From Streptomyces paradoxus (lineage in GTDB: Bacteria > Actinomycetota > Actinomycetes > Streptomycetales > Streptomycetaceae): 64,000 bases of DNA. The position numbers and the translations under genes are program-made. The stretch lies in NCBI RefSeq assembly GCF_014202475.1, contig NZ_JACHGV010000001.1, forward strand, positions 1 through 64,000. The letters run 5' to 3'. Shown in pieces: positions 32,345 through 41,177 of the stretch. Below the pieces are notes generated by a model that saw only the letters and a program-made list of their open reading frames with translations, ran no database searches and was not told the DNA's origin. The stretch's first letter is position 1; the number at the start of each line of letters is the position of its first letter.

Positions 32345-33732
32345 TCGTGGCTGTTCCCTTCATCGTCGTGGAGCGTGTGCCGGGCGGCCCGGCCGGAGCG
32401 GGTGCCGCGTGCGAAGGCGCCCATGCGCCGGGCGTTCTCCTCGGCCGAGCGGCCGCCGACGTCGTCGGCCGGTACGGGGTGTGGGGCCGGTTGCCGTGGG
32501 GAGCGGCGACGGCGCTTGGGCAGGCCGCCCGGCGTCGTCGCCTCCACGGGTTCGGGTTCGGGTGCGGGGTCGGGGGCGGGTGCGGCATCGGGGCGGGGAT
32601 CGGGAGCGGGGGCGGCCGGATCGGCGGTGGGGGCCGTGCCGGGCGAATGCGTCTGCGCCCGGGGGTGCGCGGGGGCGGCGGCGGACGTGGGCACGCGCGG
32701 TTCGGCGGACGGCACGGGCGCGTGAGACGCGGCGTCCAGGTGCGTGAGCAGGGCGGTCGGCAGGAACATCACCGCGCGTACACCGCCGTACGGCGAGAGC
32801 GTGTCCACGGAGACGCTGAATCCGTAGCGCTCGGTGAGAGCCCCGATGACGGCGAAGCCGAAGCGGGGCGGGTCGCCGAGCCGGGTGATGTCCACCGCGT
32901 GTGTGCCGGCGAGCAGTTCGGCGGCGTGCGCGGCCGCCTGGCCGTCCATGCCGACCCCGGCGTCGTCGATCACCACACAGGCGCCGTTGTGCACCGGCTG
33001 GACGGTGACCTCGACGGTCGTGCCCGGCTGCGAGTGACGTGCCGCGTTGTCGAGCAGTTCGGCGACCGCGAGCACCACCGGTTCGACCGCCCGGCTCCGC
33101 ACGGCGATGTCGACCTCGCCGTTGATGCGGATGCGCCGGTAGTCGCGGATGCGGGAGGTGGCGCCGCGTACCACCTCGACGAGCGCGGAGGTGGCGCGCT
33201 GGCGGCCGGGCCACGAGCCGCACAGCACGGCGATGGCCTGGGCACGGCGGCCGAACTGGGCGTTGGCGTGGTCGATTTCGAGCAGGTCGCTCAGCACGCC
33301 GGGGTTGTCGTGCCGGTCCTGCATCTCGGCGATGGACACCTGCTGTTCGTTGGCCAAGGCCTGAATGGAGCGCATCGACGCCTTCAAGGCGGCCTTCGCC
33401 GACTGGTCGGCGCGCAGCCGGGCGTGCTCGACGGCGCCGGCGAATCGCTCCACGACGGCGTCGAGGCACTTCGCGAACTCCGTGTCGGTGAGCCGGATGT
33501 CGAGCAGACCGACGGCCGGGACCTGCTGGTGGGTCGCGGTCTCCAGGGCCGGCAGCCGGGCGGAGACGAGGTGCCGCAATTCCGCGTCCCGTGCCCGAAG
33601 GCCGTCCCCCAGTTCGGCGTTCCGTCTGCGCTGCCGTGCGCTGATGCCGCGTTCCCGCACCAGCAGCACGGTCACGGCGAACAGGCCCACGGCCAGGCAC
33701 CAGACCACCGCCTCCGGTATCTGTTCCGTCAT
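32341..33732 (-). CDS. cvnA: Conservon sensor ATPase CvnA (histidine-kinase-like)
   Basis: A 463-residue membrane protein. One transmembrane segment (VVWCLAVGLFAVTVLLV) near the N-terminus, a coiled-coil linker, then a histidine-kinase-like ATPase domain with the N box LAVAELLDNAARHS and G box IDDAGVGMDGQ. No phospho-accepting His box is visible, as usual for CvnA. The last 130 residues are proline/alanine-rich (APAPDPRPDAAPAPDPAPE) and unstructured. First gene of the conservon; start at ATG 33732 with GAGGA before it. It would be the membrane input of the CvnB-C-D switch. The AraC gene is divergent, 281 bases away. Confidence 0.88.
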   Translation of the reverse strand: MTEQIPEAVVWCLAVGLFAVTVLLVRERGISARQRRRNAELGDGLRARDAELRHLVSARLPALETATHQQVPAVGLLDIRLTDTEFAKCLDAVVERFAGAVEHARLRADQSAKAALKASMRSIQALANEQQVSIAEMQDRHDNPGVLSDLLEIDHANAQFGRRAQAIAVLCGSWPGRQRATSALVEVVRGATSRIRDYRRIRINGEVDIAVRSRAVEPVVLAVAELLDNAARHSQPGTTVEVTVQPVHNGACVVIDDAGVGMDGQAAAHAAELLAGTHAVDITRLGDPPRFGFAVIGALTERYGFSVSVDTLSPYGGVRAVMFLPTALLTHLDAASHAPVPSAEPRVPTSAAAPAHPRAQTHSPGTAPTADPAAPAPDPRPDAAPAPDPAPEPEPVEATTPGGLPKRRRRSPRQPAPHPVPADDVGGRSAEENARRMGAFARGTRSGRAARHTLHDDEGNSHE

Positions 33733-34013
33733 CAAGTCCTCACAGCAAGTGGCGGTCGACGAGCGCACGACGGTAGCGGCGCGTCCGCATCGGCACTTGT
33801 CCGTGCGCGCAAGGAAGTTGCCGTGGGACGCAGGCACGTTCGTGGGGCGTGCGGAGCGCGACCGGTTCGGTTTTGGACCAGGCCGACAATGCTGGGACGA
33901 GTTCCGGAAACCGATTGCTGGTCCCTAACCTGACGAGTTGTAACAGTCTTTGAACACGGGGAGTTCCGGGCTGCTCTCGAGCCGTCGAGAGACGTCGCAG
34001 CAAAGGGGAAGCG

Positions 34014-34970
34014 TTGCCCACGGGAAGTTACGTCGTGGAGACGACGAGGACCGCCGAGGTCGAGGTACGCGAGCAGACCGATCTGTGGAGTGAGCGCGTC
34101 GGGGCGTACCAGACCAGGCTGGACTACAGATACGCGCGCGCCGAAGTCTTCCGCGGCGAGATGATCCGGCAGCGCAGCGACAGCTACCAGGTGGTCACCT
34201 GGCACAGCGACCAGATCGAGTACGTCCGCACACCGGGTCTGATCCGCCAGATGCCCGACCCCGACTACCGGCTCCTCTTCCCGCTGGCCGGCGAGCTGTT
34301 ACTGCGACAGGACGACCAGGAGGTGCGGTTGACGCCGGGCACGGGCAGCCTGCTCACACTCGGTGCGCCGTTCGAGCTCCTGCACGGTGCGTCCCTGCGC
34401 GGTGTCATCATGTCAATCCCGGCTCAGGAGATCGACGGCCCGCTGAACCGGAAGGCGTCGCTGGCCACCGGGCTCGATCTGAGCAAGGGGCTGGGTCGCG
34501 TGGTGCACTCCATGGTGCGCGGCCTGAACGCCGAACGCGGCCACCTCACCACCTCACAGTTCGACGCCGTCTGCGATCGCGTGGTCGAGCTGCTGTGTAT
34601 GCTCGCCTGCGGCGACGACCGCCCCGACGTCCCGGGCCATCTGACCGCGGTGGAGGCGGTGGTCCGCCGCCACGTGCGCGATCACGCGGCCGACCCCGAC
34701 CTGTCCGGCGCCTCCATGGCCCGCGCCCTCGGCTGGTCCCTCCGGCAGATCCAGCTCGCGCTCCAGCACGTGGGCACCACCCCCCGCGACCTGATCCGCG
34801 AGGAGCGCCTGCGTCTGGTCCGCGAGCGTCTCCTGCGCGCCGACTGCGAGCACATGACGATCACGGACCTGGCGTACGCCTCGGGCTTCTCCTCGGCGAG
34901 CGCCATGAGTACGGCCTTCCGACGACGCTTCGGGGTGAGCCCCCGGGAGATGCGTTCCAAGGCCCGCTGA
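34014..34970 (+). CDS. AraC-family transcriptional regulator
   Basis: A 318-residue regulator: an N-terminal cupin-like sensing domain (PDPDYRLLFPLAGELLLRQD, TPGTGSLLTLGAPFELLHG) and a C-terminal AraC DNA-binding domain with two helix-turn-helix units (GASMARALGWSLRQIQLALQ and ITDLAYASGFSSASAMSTAF, then FRRRFGVSPREMRS). This layout is common in Streptomyces activators of the AraC-binding-like type. The start is a TTG at 34014 with GGGGAAG before it. It lies alone between the conservon (divergent) and the catalase-family gene (convergent); the target is not clear. Confidence 0.87.
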   Translation: MPTGSYVVETTRTAEVEVREQTDLWSERVGAYQTRLDYRYARAEVFRGEMIRQRSDSYQVVTWHSDQIEYVRTPGLIRQMPDPDYRLLFPLAGELLLRQDDQEVRLTPGTGSLLTLGAPFELLHGASLRGVIMSIPAQEIDGPLNRKASLATGLDLSKGLGRVVHSMVRGLNAERGHLTTSQFDAVCDRVVELLCMLACGDDRPDVPGHLTAVEAVVRRHVRDHAADPDLSGASMARALGWSLRQIQLALQHVGTTPRDLIREERLRLVRERLLRADCEHMTITDLAYASGFSSASAMSTAFRRRFGVSPREMRSKAR

Positions 34971-35087
34971 TCCCGCCCGCACGGGTCGGCCGACGGGCTC
35001 TCCCGTACAGCGGGGCAACCGGCAGTCCCGGAAACGCGTGCCGCCGGCCACCGGTCGGCGCGGGTGACGGGACGCGGCTCGGCCGGC

Positions 35088-36200
35088 TCAGCCGAGCACG
35101 TGCGCGCTGCTGACCGGTTCGCGCCGCTGCTGTCCATTGATGCGGTGCCGCTCGATGGACGAGCGCCGGTAGACCTCCTGCCGCACCCGCTGGATCTCGC
35201 CGATGGGCCGGTGCTCCTCGCGTGAGCGCCACGGTGTGATCGACGTGGCGTCGGCGGCCGTCACGTTGTCGTCCCCGCCGATGTCCTGACGCGGGAGGTC
35301 CACACGGGCGACGGTCACCCAGGGGGACAACTCTTCGGGCCACTTCACGGAGGTGTTGTCCACCGGCATACGTGCCAGATCGGTGTTGAGCTGCACTTGG
35401 AGGTCGAAGGAGTGGTTCCGTTCCGCGGCCTCGGCGACCAGGGTGCGGCGAAACGCCTCGTTGTCCGCGCGCACGTCCACGATCTGGTGCGTGAGAGCGG
35501 CCAGGGACTCGGCCGTCGGCACGGTGCGGATCTTGGCGATGTGATCGCCGTACCGGAAGGCACCCATGCTGTTGTAGGTGTACGACAGCAGGTTTCTGCG
35601 CGGGACGGTGGTGAACGAGAGCATGGCGAACAGTTCGTCCCACAGCCAGCCGTCCGGGTCGGTGAGCGTGCCCCGGCGGGTCAGGAACTCCGCCATCCAG
35701 GTCTTGCGGCGGGCGGGGTTCACCAGGGCCTCGGGCAGCTCCGCGAACAGATCCTCGATGACCATGTAGTCGTAGGCCGTGTTCGCGAAGAAGACGTCGT
35801 TGTTGATCAGGTTGAGGTCGAAGGTACCGGTGTCGGGTTCGTCGGCCAGCAATGAGGGTCCGGGGACCCCGAACAGCTTGATGCCCATCCCGCACGCCGC
35901 GCCCAGCTGATGGTCGGGACGCTGGTGGCCCAGACCGTTGGAGTAGCGGACGACGGCGTCGTACTCGGTGGGCCGGGCGAAGATGCCCTGCCCGTGGAAG
36001 CCATGGTTGTCACCGACCGTGACGGTGGCCTTCAGCAGGCCGTGGGTCTTTCCGTGAGCGGTGCGGACGGCGCGGCCGACGGCCTCACGCTCGACCGAGG
36101 CTCCGGTGCGCTGCGCCACCTGTGCGACCACCGCGTCCAACTCTTCCTGGTAGGTCGGACGTTCGACGGGACGGTAATGCTCGTAGCGGACGGGATCCAT
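35088..36200 (-). CDS. Catalase-family heme protein (short, y4iL-like)
   Basis: A 370-residue protein of the catalase superfamily but lacking the full 480-residue catalase length. Recognisable parts are DAVVRYSNGLGHQRPDHQLG, GMGIKLFGVPG, FDLNLINNDVFFANTAYDYM and the proximal heme-side region LSYTYNSMGAFRYGDHIAKI with its Tyr as presumed heme ligand. Relatives include allene-oxide-synthase-like and small catalase-related proteins, so it may act on organic hydroperoxides rather than hydrogen peroxide. A GCAATT-A-AATTGC palindrome lies 47-59 bases before the start, similar to operators of OhrR peroxide sensors, which fits. Confidence 0.8.
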   Translation of the reverse strand: MDPVRYEHYRPVERPTYQEELDAVVAQVAQRTGASVEREAVGRAVRTAHGKTHGLLKATVTVGDNHGFHGQGIFARPTEYDAVVRYSNGLGHQRPDHQLGAACGMGIKLFGVPGPSLLADEPDTGTFDLNLINNDVFFANTAYDYMVIEDLFAELPEALVNPARRKTWMAEFLTRRGTLTDPDGWLWDELFAMLSFTTVPRRNLLSYTYNSMGAFRYGDHIAKIRTVPTAESLAALTHQIVDVRADNEAFRRTLVAEAAERNHSFDLQVQLNTDLARMPVDNTSVKWPEELSPWVTVARVDLPRQDIGGDDNVTAADATSITPWRSREEHRPIGEIQRVRQEVYRRSSIERHRINGQQRREPVSSAHVLG

Positions 36201-36246
36201 GGTGCTGCCTCCATGTGTGGGTGCTCCTGACCTCAGACGCTAGCCA

Positions 36247-36259
36247 GCAATTAAATTGC
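36247..36259. promoter_or_regulatory. OhrR-like palindrome upstream of the catalase-family gene
   Basis: GCAATTAAATTGC is a perfect 6-1-6 inverted repeat, similar to the OhrR operator core (CAATT-A-AATTG) used for organic peroxide genes. It lies between the catalase-family gene and the divergent DUF485 gene, nearer to the catalase start. Confidence 0.45.
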
Positions 36260-36435
36260 GCACAACATAACTACGTGTGATGTATCCCATGCCCCCGCAC
36301 CCAGGGGACCACATCAACGCCGAAACGTGACCTACGGCGGACTTACAGGCATTCCAACCAGTCGGTATGGTGCGCCGCCTGAAGCACTCTTTCCCGTTTA
36401 CCGCACGGATCCGAGCCGCAGTGGAAGGCCAGGCG

Positions 36436-36918
36436 ATGACATACGCCGACGAGAACCGGTACCCACCCTCAGCACAGTCCTACGGGATCCCCCCTCGACA
36501 CGAGACGTACGGACAGAATCCGTGGCCGGAGTCGTACGGGCACGACGCCGCGCGATACGACTCGTACGGTCGGCAAGTCCCCTGGGACGCCCCCTACGCG
36601 CACGAGAGTCATCGAGACGACGCCGACCTCACCGCCCTCCGCTCGGCCTACCGCCTGCTCCGCCGGATCTCCACGCTCACCGCGCTCGGCTCCTTCGTGG
36701 TGTATGTCGTGCTGTCCTGCTACGCGCCCGGTCTGATGGGATCCAAGGTCACCGGAGAGCTGAGCCTGGGCATGGCCCTGGGCATCCTCCAACTCGTCGT
36801 CACCTTCGCGGCGGTCTTCTGGTACGGGCGCAGCGCACAACGCTCCGTGGATCCGTTGGCCCGCGCCGTCCGGGAGCGGGCGGTCCCGACCGGCCGGAAC
36901 GCGGAGATGGCGAGATGA
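36436..36918 (+). CDS. DUF485-family membrane protein with long Tyr/Pro-rich N-terminus
   Basis: A 160-residue protein. The C-terminal 100 residues are the DUF485 domain with two transmembrane segments (STLTALGSFVVYVVLSCYAP and LGMALGILQLVVTFAAVFWY). The first 60 residues are hydrophilic and rich in Tyr, Gly and Pro (PRHETYGQNPWPESYGHDAA), absent from ordinary DUF485 proteins such as E. coli YjcH. These proteins are accessory to ActP-type symporters. The ATG at 36436 has GGAAGG before it; the stop overlaps the symporter start as ATGA. Confidence 0.82.
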   Translation: MTYADENRYPPSAQSYGIPPRHETYGQNPWPESYGHDAARYDSYGRQVPWDAPYAHESHRDDADLTALRSAYRLLRRISTLTALGSFVVYVVLSCYAPGLMGSKVTGELSLGMALGILQLVVTFAAVFWYGRSAQRSVDPLARAVRERAVPTGRNAEMAR

Positions 36919-38531
36919 ACGACTTCAGCTCCGGGACGCAGGCCATCATCCTGGTTCTGTTCACGACGCTGGTCACCGTCACGCTGCTGATGTGCGTCAT
37001 GGCGGGACCGGACCGCGACGACCTGGCGAACTTCTACACCGGCTACCTGTCGCTCACCCCGCTCAAGAACGGCCTGGCGATCGCGGGCGACTACATCTCC
37101 GCCGCCACGGTGCTGAGCACCACCGGCATCATCGCGCTCGCCGGATACGACGGCTACGTCCTTGCGGTCAGCACCGCCCTGTCCCTGGTGCTGCTGATGT
37201 TCCTGCTGGCCGAGCCCCTGCGCAACGCCGGCAGGTTCACCATGGGCGACGTCCTGGCCCGCAACACGTCCGGACGGGCCGTGCGGATCGCCGCCTGCGT
37301 GGTGACACTCTCGGCGACCCTGCCCTTCCTGGTCGTCCAGCTCTCCGGAGCCGGATCGCTGCTCACCTTCATCCTGGACATTCCGTACGCTGCGGGTGCC
37401 AGGACGGCGTGCATCGTCATCGTCGGCACTCTGATGATCATCTACGCGGCGATCGGCGGTATGCGGGGCACCGCGCTCATTCAGATGATCAAGATCGTGC
37501 TCCTGCTCGGCACCAGCATCGTCGTCGCCGCTCTCGTCCTCAACCGCTTCGACTGGAGCCCCGGCGACATCCTCAAGGCAGCCCAGCACGGCAGCGGCGC
37601 GGGCCCCGCCTACCTTCAGCAGGGCCTGCAGCTCGGCACGTCCACCGGTGGCCGGCTGGACTTCGTCAGTCTCCAGATCACCATCATCCTCGGCGTGGCC
37701 TGCCTGCCGCACATCACCATGCGCCTGTACTCCGCGCAGGACGTACCGGCCGTGCGTCGCTCCATGTCATGGGCGGTCGGCACGGTCACCACGTTCTGCC
37801 TGCTCGTGATCATCATGGGTACGGGCGCGGCGGCCCTGGTGGGATCGCAGCACATCACCGCGGCGGACCCGCACGGCAGGACGTCGGTGCTCATGCTGTC
37901 CCAGGTGCTCGGCGGGGCCCCCGGCTCCGCGGGCGCGGCGATCCTGTACTCGGCCGTGGCGGGGATGGTGTTCATCACCCTGCTGTCGTCGGTCGCGGGG
38001 ATGACCCTGGCCGCGGCTTCGTCACTCGCCCACGACCTGTTCGCCCACGCGGTGCGGCGGGGACAGGCCGAGCCCCGTACCGAGATGACGGTGGCGGCGT
38101 GGACGAGCGTGGCCGTGGGGATCGTCGCCATCGGGCTCGCCACCATGGTGCAGAACTGGGACGTCGGCGTGCTGACCACTCTGGCCATCTGCATCGGGGC
38201 ATCAGCGGTGGCACCCGCGCTCACCTACTCCCTGTTCTGGCGCGGGTTCACGCGCACCGGCCTGCTCGCCGCCCTCTACGGCGGCGGGACCTGCGCGTTG
38301 CTGCTCATGGTCTTCTCCAAGGCCGTTTCGGGCACGCCGTCCGCCGTCTTCCCGCATGCCGACTTCGCCCTGTTCCCCATGCAGTCCGCCGGGCTGGTCT
38401 CCATCCCGTTCGGCTACCTCGCGGGCTGGCTGGGCAGCCGTCTGGACCACCGTCGCCGTGCCGCCGACAGCCGTGAGCAGCGGCGCCGGTACGAGGAGAG
38501 CGAGGCACGGCTTCTCGCCGCAGCCGAATGA
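36915..38531 (+). CDS. Sodium:solute symporter, cation/acetate symporter (ActP-like)
   Basis: A 538-residue SSS-family transporter with about 13 transmembrane segments. Conserved features include GLAIAGDYISAATVLSTTGI, YAAIGGMRGTALIQMIKIVL (SSS signature region), LGVACLPHITMRLYSAQDVP and VFITLLSSVAGMTLAAASSL. It imports acetate or another short monocarboxylate with Na+. The gene order DUF485-ActP, with ATGA overlap, is the usual one. It ends with a basic cytoplasmic tail. A longer open frame starting at 36327 is a shadow. Confidence 0.9.
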   Translation: MNDFSSGTQAIILVLFTTLVTVTLLMCVMAGPDRDDLANFYTGYLSLTPLKNGLAIAGDYISAATVLSTTGIIALAGYDGYVLAVSTALSLVLLMFLLAEPLRNAGRFTMGDVLARNTSGRAVRIAACVVTLSATLPFLVVQLSGAGSLLTFILDIPYAAGARTACIVIVGTLMIIYAAIGGMRGTALIQMIKIVLLLGTSIVVAALVLNRFDWSPGDILKAAQHGSGAGPAYLQQGLQLGTSTGGRLDFVSLQITIILGVACLPHITMRLYSAQDVPAVRRSMSWAVGTVTTFCLLVIIMGTGAAALVGSQHITAADPHGRTSVLMLSQVLGGAPGSAGAAILYSAVAGMVFITLLSSVAGMTLAAASSLAHDLFAHAVRRGQAEPRTEMTVAAWTSVAVGIVAIGLATMVQNWDVGVLTTLAICIGASAVAPALTYSLFWRGFTRTGLLAALYGGGTCALLLMVFSKAVSGTPSAVFPHADFALFPMQSAGLVSIPFGYLAGWLGSRLDHRRRAADSREQRRRYEESEARLLAAAE

Positions 38532-38559
38532 CCACCGTGGCGCGGGCGGGCCGAGACGG

Positions 38560-40980
38560 TCAGACGGGCGTGCCGGTCAGCGGTTGTTCGGTCCACACGG
38601 TCTTGCCCTCGCGGGTGTAGCGGGTACCCCAGCGTTCGGTCATCTGAGCCACCAGGAACAGGCCGCGCCCGCCCTCGTCGGTCGTACGGGCGTGGCGCAG
38701 GTGTGGTGAGGTGTGGCTGGTGTCGCTGACCTCGCACACCAGACACCGCTCACGGATCAGCCGCAGGGTCGCAGGGCCGCCGGCGTAGCGATAGACGTTG
38801 GTGACCAGTTCGCTGGCGATCAACTCCGTGGTGAACGCCAAGTGTTCCAGACCCCACTCGGTCAGCTTGGCCGAGGTCAACGCCCTGGCCCGGCCGGCGC
38901 TGGCAGGCTCTGGCGGCAGCTGCCAGGAGGCGACGTCGGCCCGTGGCAGCATGCGGGTGCGGGCGATCAGCAGTACGACGTCGTCGCTGGGGCGCGAGGG
39001 CACGAGCGCGTCGATCACCGCTTGGCAGGTGCGTTCCAGCGCGCCCGCAGGGCGGGCGAGCGCCGCGCACAGCTTCGTCAGGCCGGCGTCGGCATCGATG
39101 TGGCGCTCGCCGATGATCCCGTTGGTGTACAGAGACAGCAGGCTTCCCTCGGCCAGTTCGATGTCCCGGGTCTCGAACGGCAGACCGCCCAGGCCCAGCG
39201 GTGGGCCGGCCGGCAGGTCGAGCAGCGCCACCTGTCCATCCGGAGCGGTCACCACCGGCGGCGGATGACCGGCACGGGCCACCGAGCAGCGTCCGGAGAC
39301 CGGGTCGTAGACGGCGTACAGGCACGTGGCGCCGACGACCTGCTCACCCACGGGCCGCTCGCCGACTGCTTCGTGTTCGGCCGCCAGCAGGTCGACCAGG
39401 TCGTCGAGGCGGGAGAGGACCTCGTCCGGTTCCAGGTCAAGGCTGGCGAGCGTATGGACGGCGGTGCGTAGCCGGCCCATGGTGGCGGCAGCATGAATGC
39501 CGCGTCCCACCACGTCGCCCACGACGAGGGCGACCCGGGCCCCGGACAGGGGAATGACGTCGAACCAGTCGCCGCCCAGGCCCGGGCCCGCGCTGGCCGG
39601 CAGGTACCGCAGGGCCACCTCGACGGCCGACTGGTCCGGAACCGTCCGGGGCAGAAGGCTGCTCTGCAAGGTGAACGCGGTCTGCTGCTGCTGGGTGAAG
39701 CGCCGGGCGTTGTCGATGGCGACGGCGGCGCGCGAGGCGAGTTCCTGAGCGAGGGTGAGATCGTCCGCCTCGAAGGCATCGGGGCGGCGCGAGCGCCACA
39801 GGGTCATCACACCGAGCACCAGGCCGCGCGCGGCAAGAGGTACCACGATCAGGGAGTGGGCGCCCAGGTCCGGAGCCTGGGCCCCCTGACGGCCCGCCGC
39901 CGAAACCCAGTCGGGCGGCAGAACCGGCTCCAGCACGGGCCGTCCCTCGGCCAGACATCCGGCCTGTGGTGTGTCGGGCCCGAACTCCACGGGGTGGCCC
40001 TCGGGGTGGGGCGGGCCGGGTTGCTGGGCACCAACGCCGCAGGTCCCCAGCCGGACCACGGGCCCTGCCACGGCGCGCGTCGGTTCCTCACCGCGCGTCA
40101 CAGCCTGAAGCAGGTCCACCGACACATGGTCGGCGAGGTGGGGCACCATCACTTCGGCCAGTTCCCGGGCGGTCTCGGCCACGTCGAGCGTGGTTCCGAT
40201 ACGGCTGCCCATCTGGTCGAGGAGCGCGAGCCGACGCTGGGCCCGATGGCGTTCGGTGATGTCCTCGATCATCTCGGCCACACCCAGGACACGGCCGGAG
40301 GGATCTTCCATCCGGAAGGACGAGACCAACGCGACCCGCTCTCGTGCCGGATCCTGCTCCAAGCGGACGAACTGCTCGGAGTAGACCAGGGGTCTTCCGG
40401 TCTGCATCACCTGGCGCACACGGTCCACAGCCTTGCGCGCGTCGTCGGCAAGGAGGAACCGGCCGGTGGACAGCCCCCGGAAGTCCGCTGCCGGGACGCC
40501 GCTGAACCGTTCGATGGCCCGGTTGACCCGGAGGATCCTCTGGTCGGGGCCGTGGATGACCAAGCCGATCGGGCACTGGCGGTACAACCCGTCGAGGACC
40601 GCCCGGTCCCTCTGCCATTCGAGGACGTCACCCGCGGGTGCCCCCGCGACAAACCACTCACGTCCCCGGTCACCGCGTGACAGCTCATGGGCCCTGAGCC
40701 CCAGCTCCACGAGCTGCCCGTCGCGGTGGCGCAGTGTGAGCACGCCGAACCAACCACCGGCTCTCCTGCACTTCGCCGCGGCCTCAGTGACAGCCGGCAG
40801 ATCAGGAGGATCGACCAGCACCTCCAACGCCGGACGACCGATCACGGCTGTGTCCGAATGGCCGAGCAGCTCCTGAGCCCGCCGGTTCCACCCGACCACT
40901 ACTCCCCGGTCGTCGAGCACCACCAAGGCAGCGAGGTGCGGGGCGAACGGATCGTCGTGGCTTTCGCTGAGTTCCGTCAT
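38560..40980 (-). CDS. PAS-PAS-GAF-SpoIIE phosphatase with C-terminal anti-sigma-like ATPase
   Basis: An 806-residue multi-domain signalling protein. In order: PAS domain (LAALVVLDDRGVVVGWNRRA), second PAS (PIGLVIHGPDQRILRVNRAI), GAF domain (LGVMTLWRSRRPDAFEADDL), PP2C/SpoIIE phosphatase (PGLGGDWFDVIPLSGARVAL, VGDVVGRGIHAAATMG, YTNGIIGERHIDADAG), and an anti-sigma-factor-type histidine-kinase-like ATPase (FTTELIASELVTNVYRYAGG, DEGGRGLFLVAQM). Such proteins dephosphorylate anti-sigma antagonists and control stress sigma factors in Streptomyces. I prefer ATG 40980, with GGAG 8 bases before, to the GTG at 40992. It stands alone; no sigma/anti-sigma partner is adjacent. Confidence 0.9.
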   Translation of the reverse strand: MTELSESHDDPFAPHLAALVVLDDRGVVVGWNRRAQELLGHSDTAVIGRPALEVLVDPPDLPAVTEAAAKCRRAGGWFGVLTLRHRDGQLVELGLRAHELSRGDRGREWFVAGAPAGDVLEWQRDRAVLDGLYRQCPIGLVIHGPDQRILRVNRAIERFSGVPAADFRGLSTGRFLLADDARKAVDRVRQVMQTGRPLVYSEQFVRLEQDPARERVALVSSFRMEDPSGRVLGVAEMIEDITERHRAQRRLALLDQMGSRIGTTLDVAETARELAEVMVPHLADHVSVDLLQAVTRGEEPTRAVAGPVVRLGTCGVGAQQPGPPHPEGHPVEFGPDTPQAGCLAEGRPVLEPVLPPDWVSAAGRQGAQAPDLGAHSLIVVPLAARGLVLGVMTLWRSRRPDAFEADDLTLAQELASRAAVAIDNARRFTQQQQTAFTLQSSLLPRTVPDQSAVEVALRYLPASAGPGLGGDWFDVIPLSGARVALVVGDVVGRGIHAAATMGRLRTAVHTLASLDLEPDEVLSRLDDLVDLLAAEHEAVGERPVGEQVVGATCLYAVYDPVSGRCSVARAGHPPPVVTAPDGQVALLDLPAGPPLGLGGLPFETRDIELAEGSLLSLYTNGIIGERHIDADAGLTKLCAALARPAGALERTCQAVIDALVPSRPSDDVVLLIARTRMLPRADVASWQLPPEPASAGRARALTSAKLTEWGLEHLAFTTELIASELVTNVYRYAGGPATLRLIRERCLVCEVSDTSHTSPHLRHARTTDEGGRGLFLVAQMTERWGTRYTREGKTVWTEQPLTGTPV

Positions 40981-41120
40981 CGGCTTCTCCACCGCTGGAC
41001 ACCACCGCGTACTCGGTCGCCGATGTCTCCTGCTGACCCGGTAAGCCTATTGAAACCCGGCAGAGGCCGCGGCCCTGTCCGGCGCGCGACACGGCGGGCA
41101 GGAGGGTTACGACGGACTGA

Positions 41121-41173
41121 GCGGGGCCGGTCCCCAGGGGTCTGGGGCACCGACCCCTGGGGACCGGCCCCGC
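41121..41173. terminator. Very strong hairpin terminator of the ABC transporter operon
   Basis: The arm at 41121-41142 (GCGGGGCCGG, TCCCCAGGGG, TC) pairs perfectly over 22 bp with 41152-41173; the loop is TGGGGCACC. It starts 5 bases after the stop of the substrate-binding protein gene. Confidence 0.9.
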
Positions 41174-41177
41174 AGGC

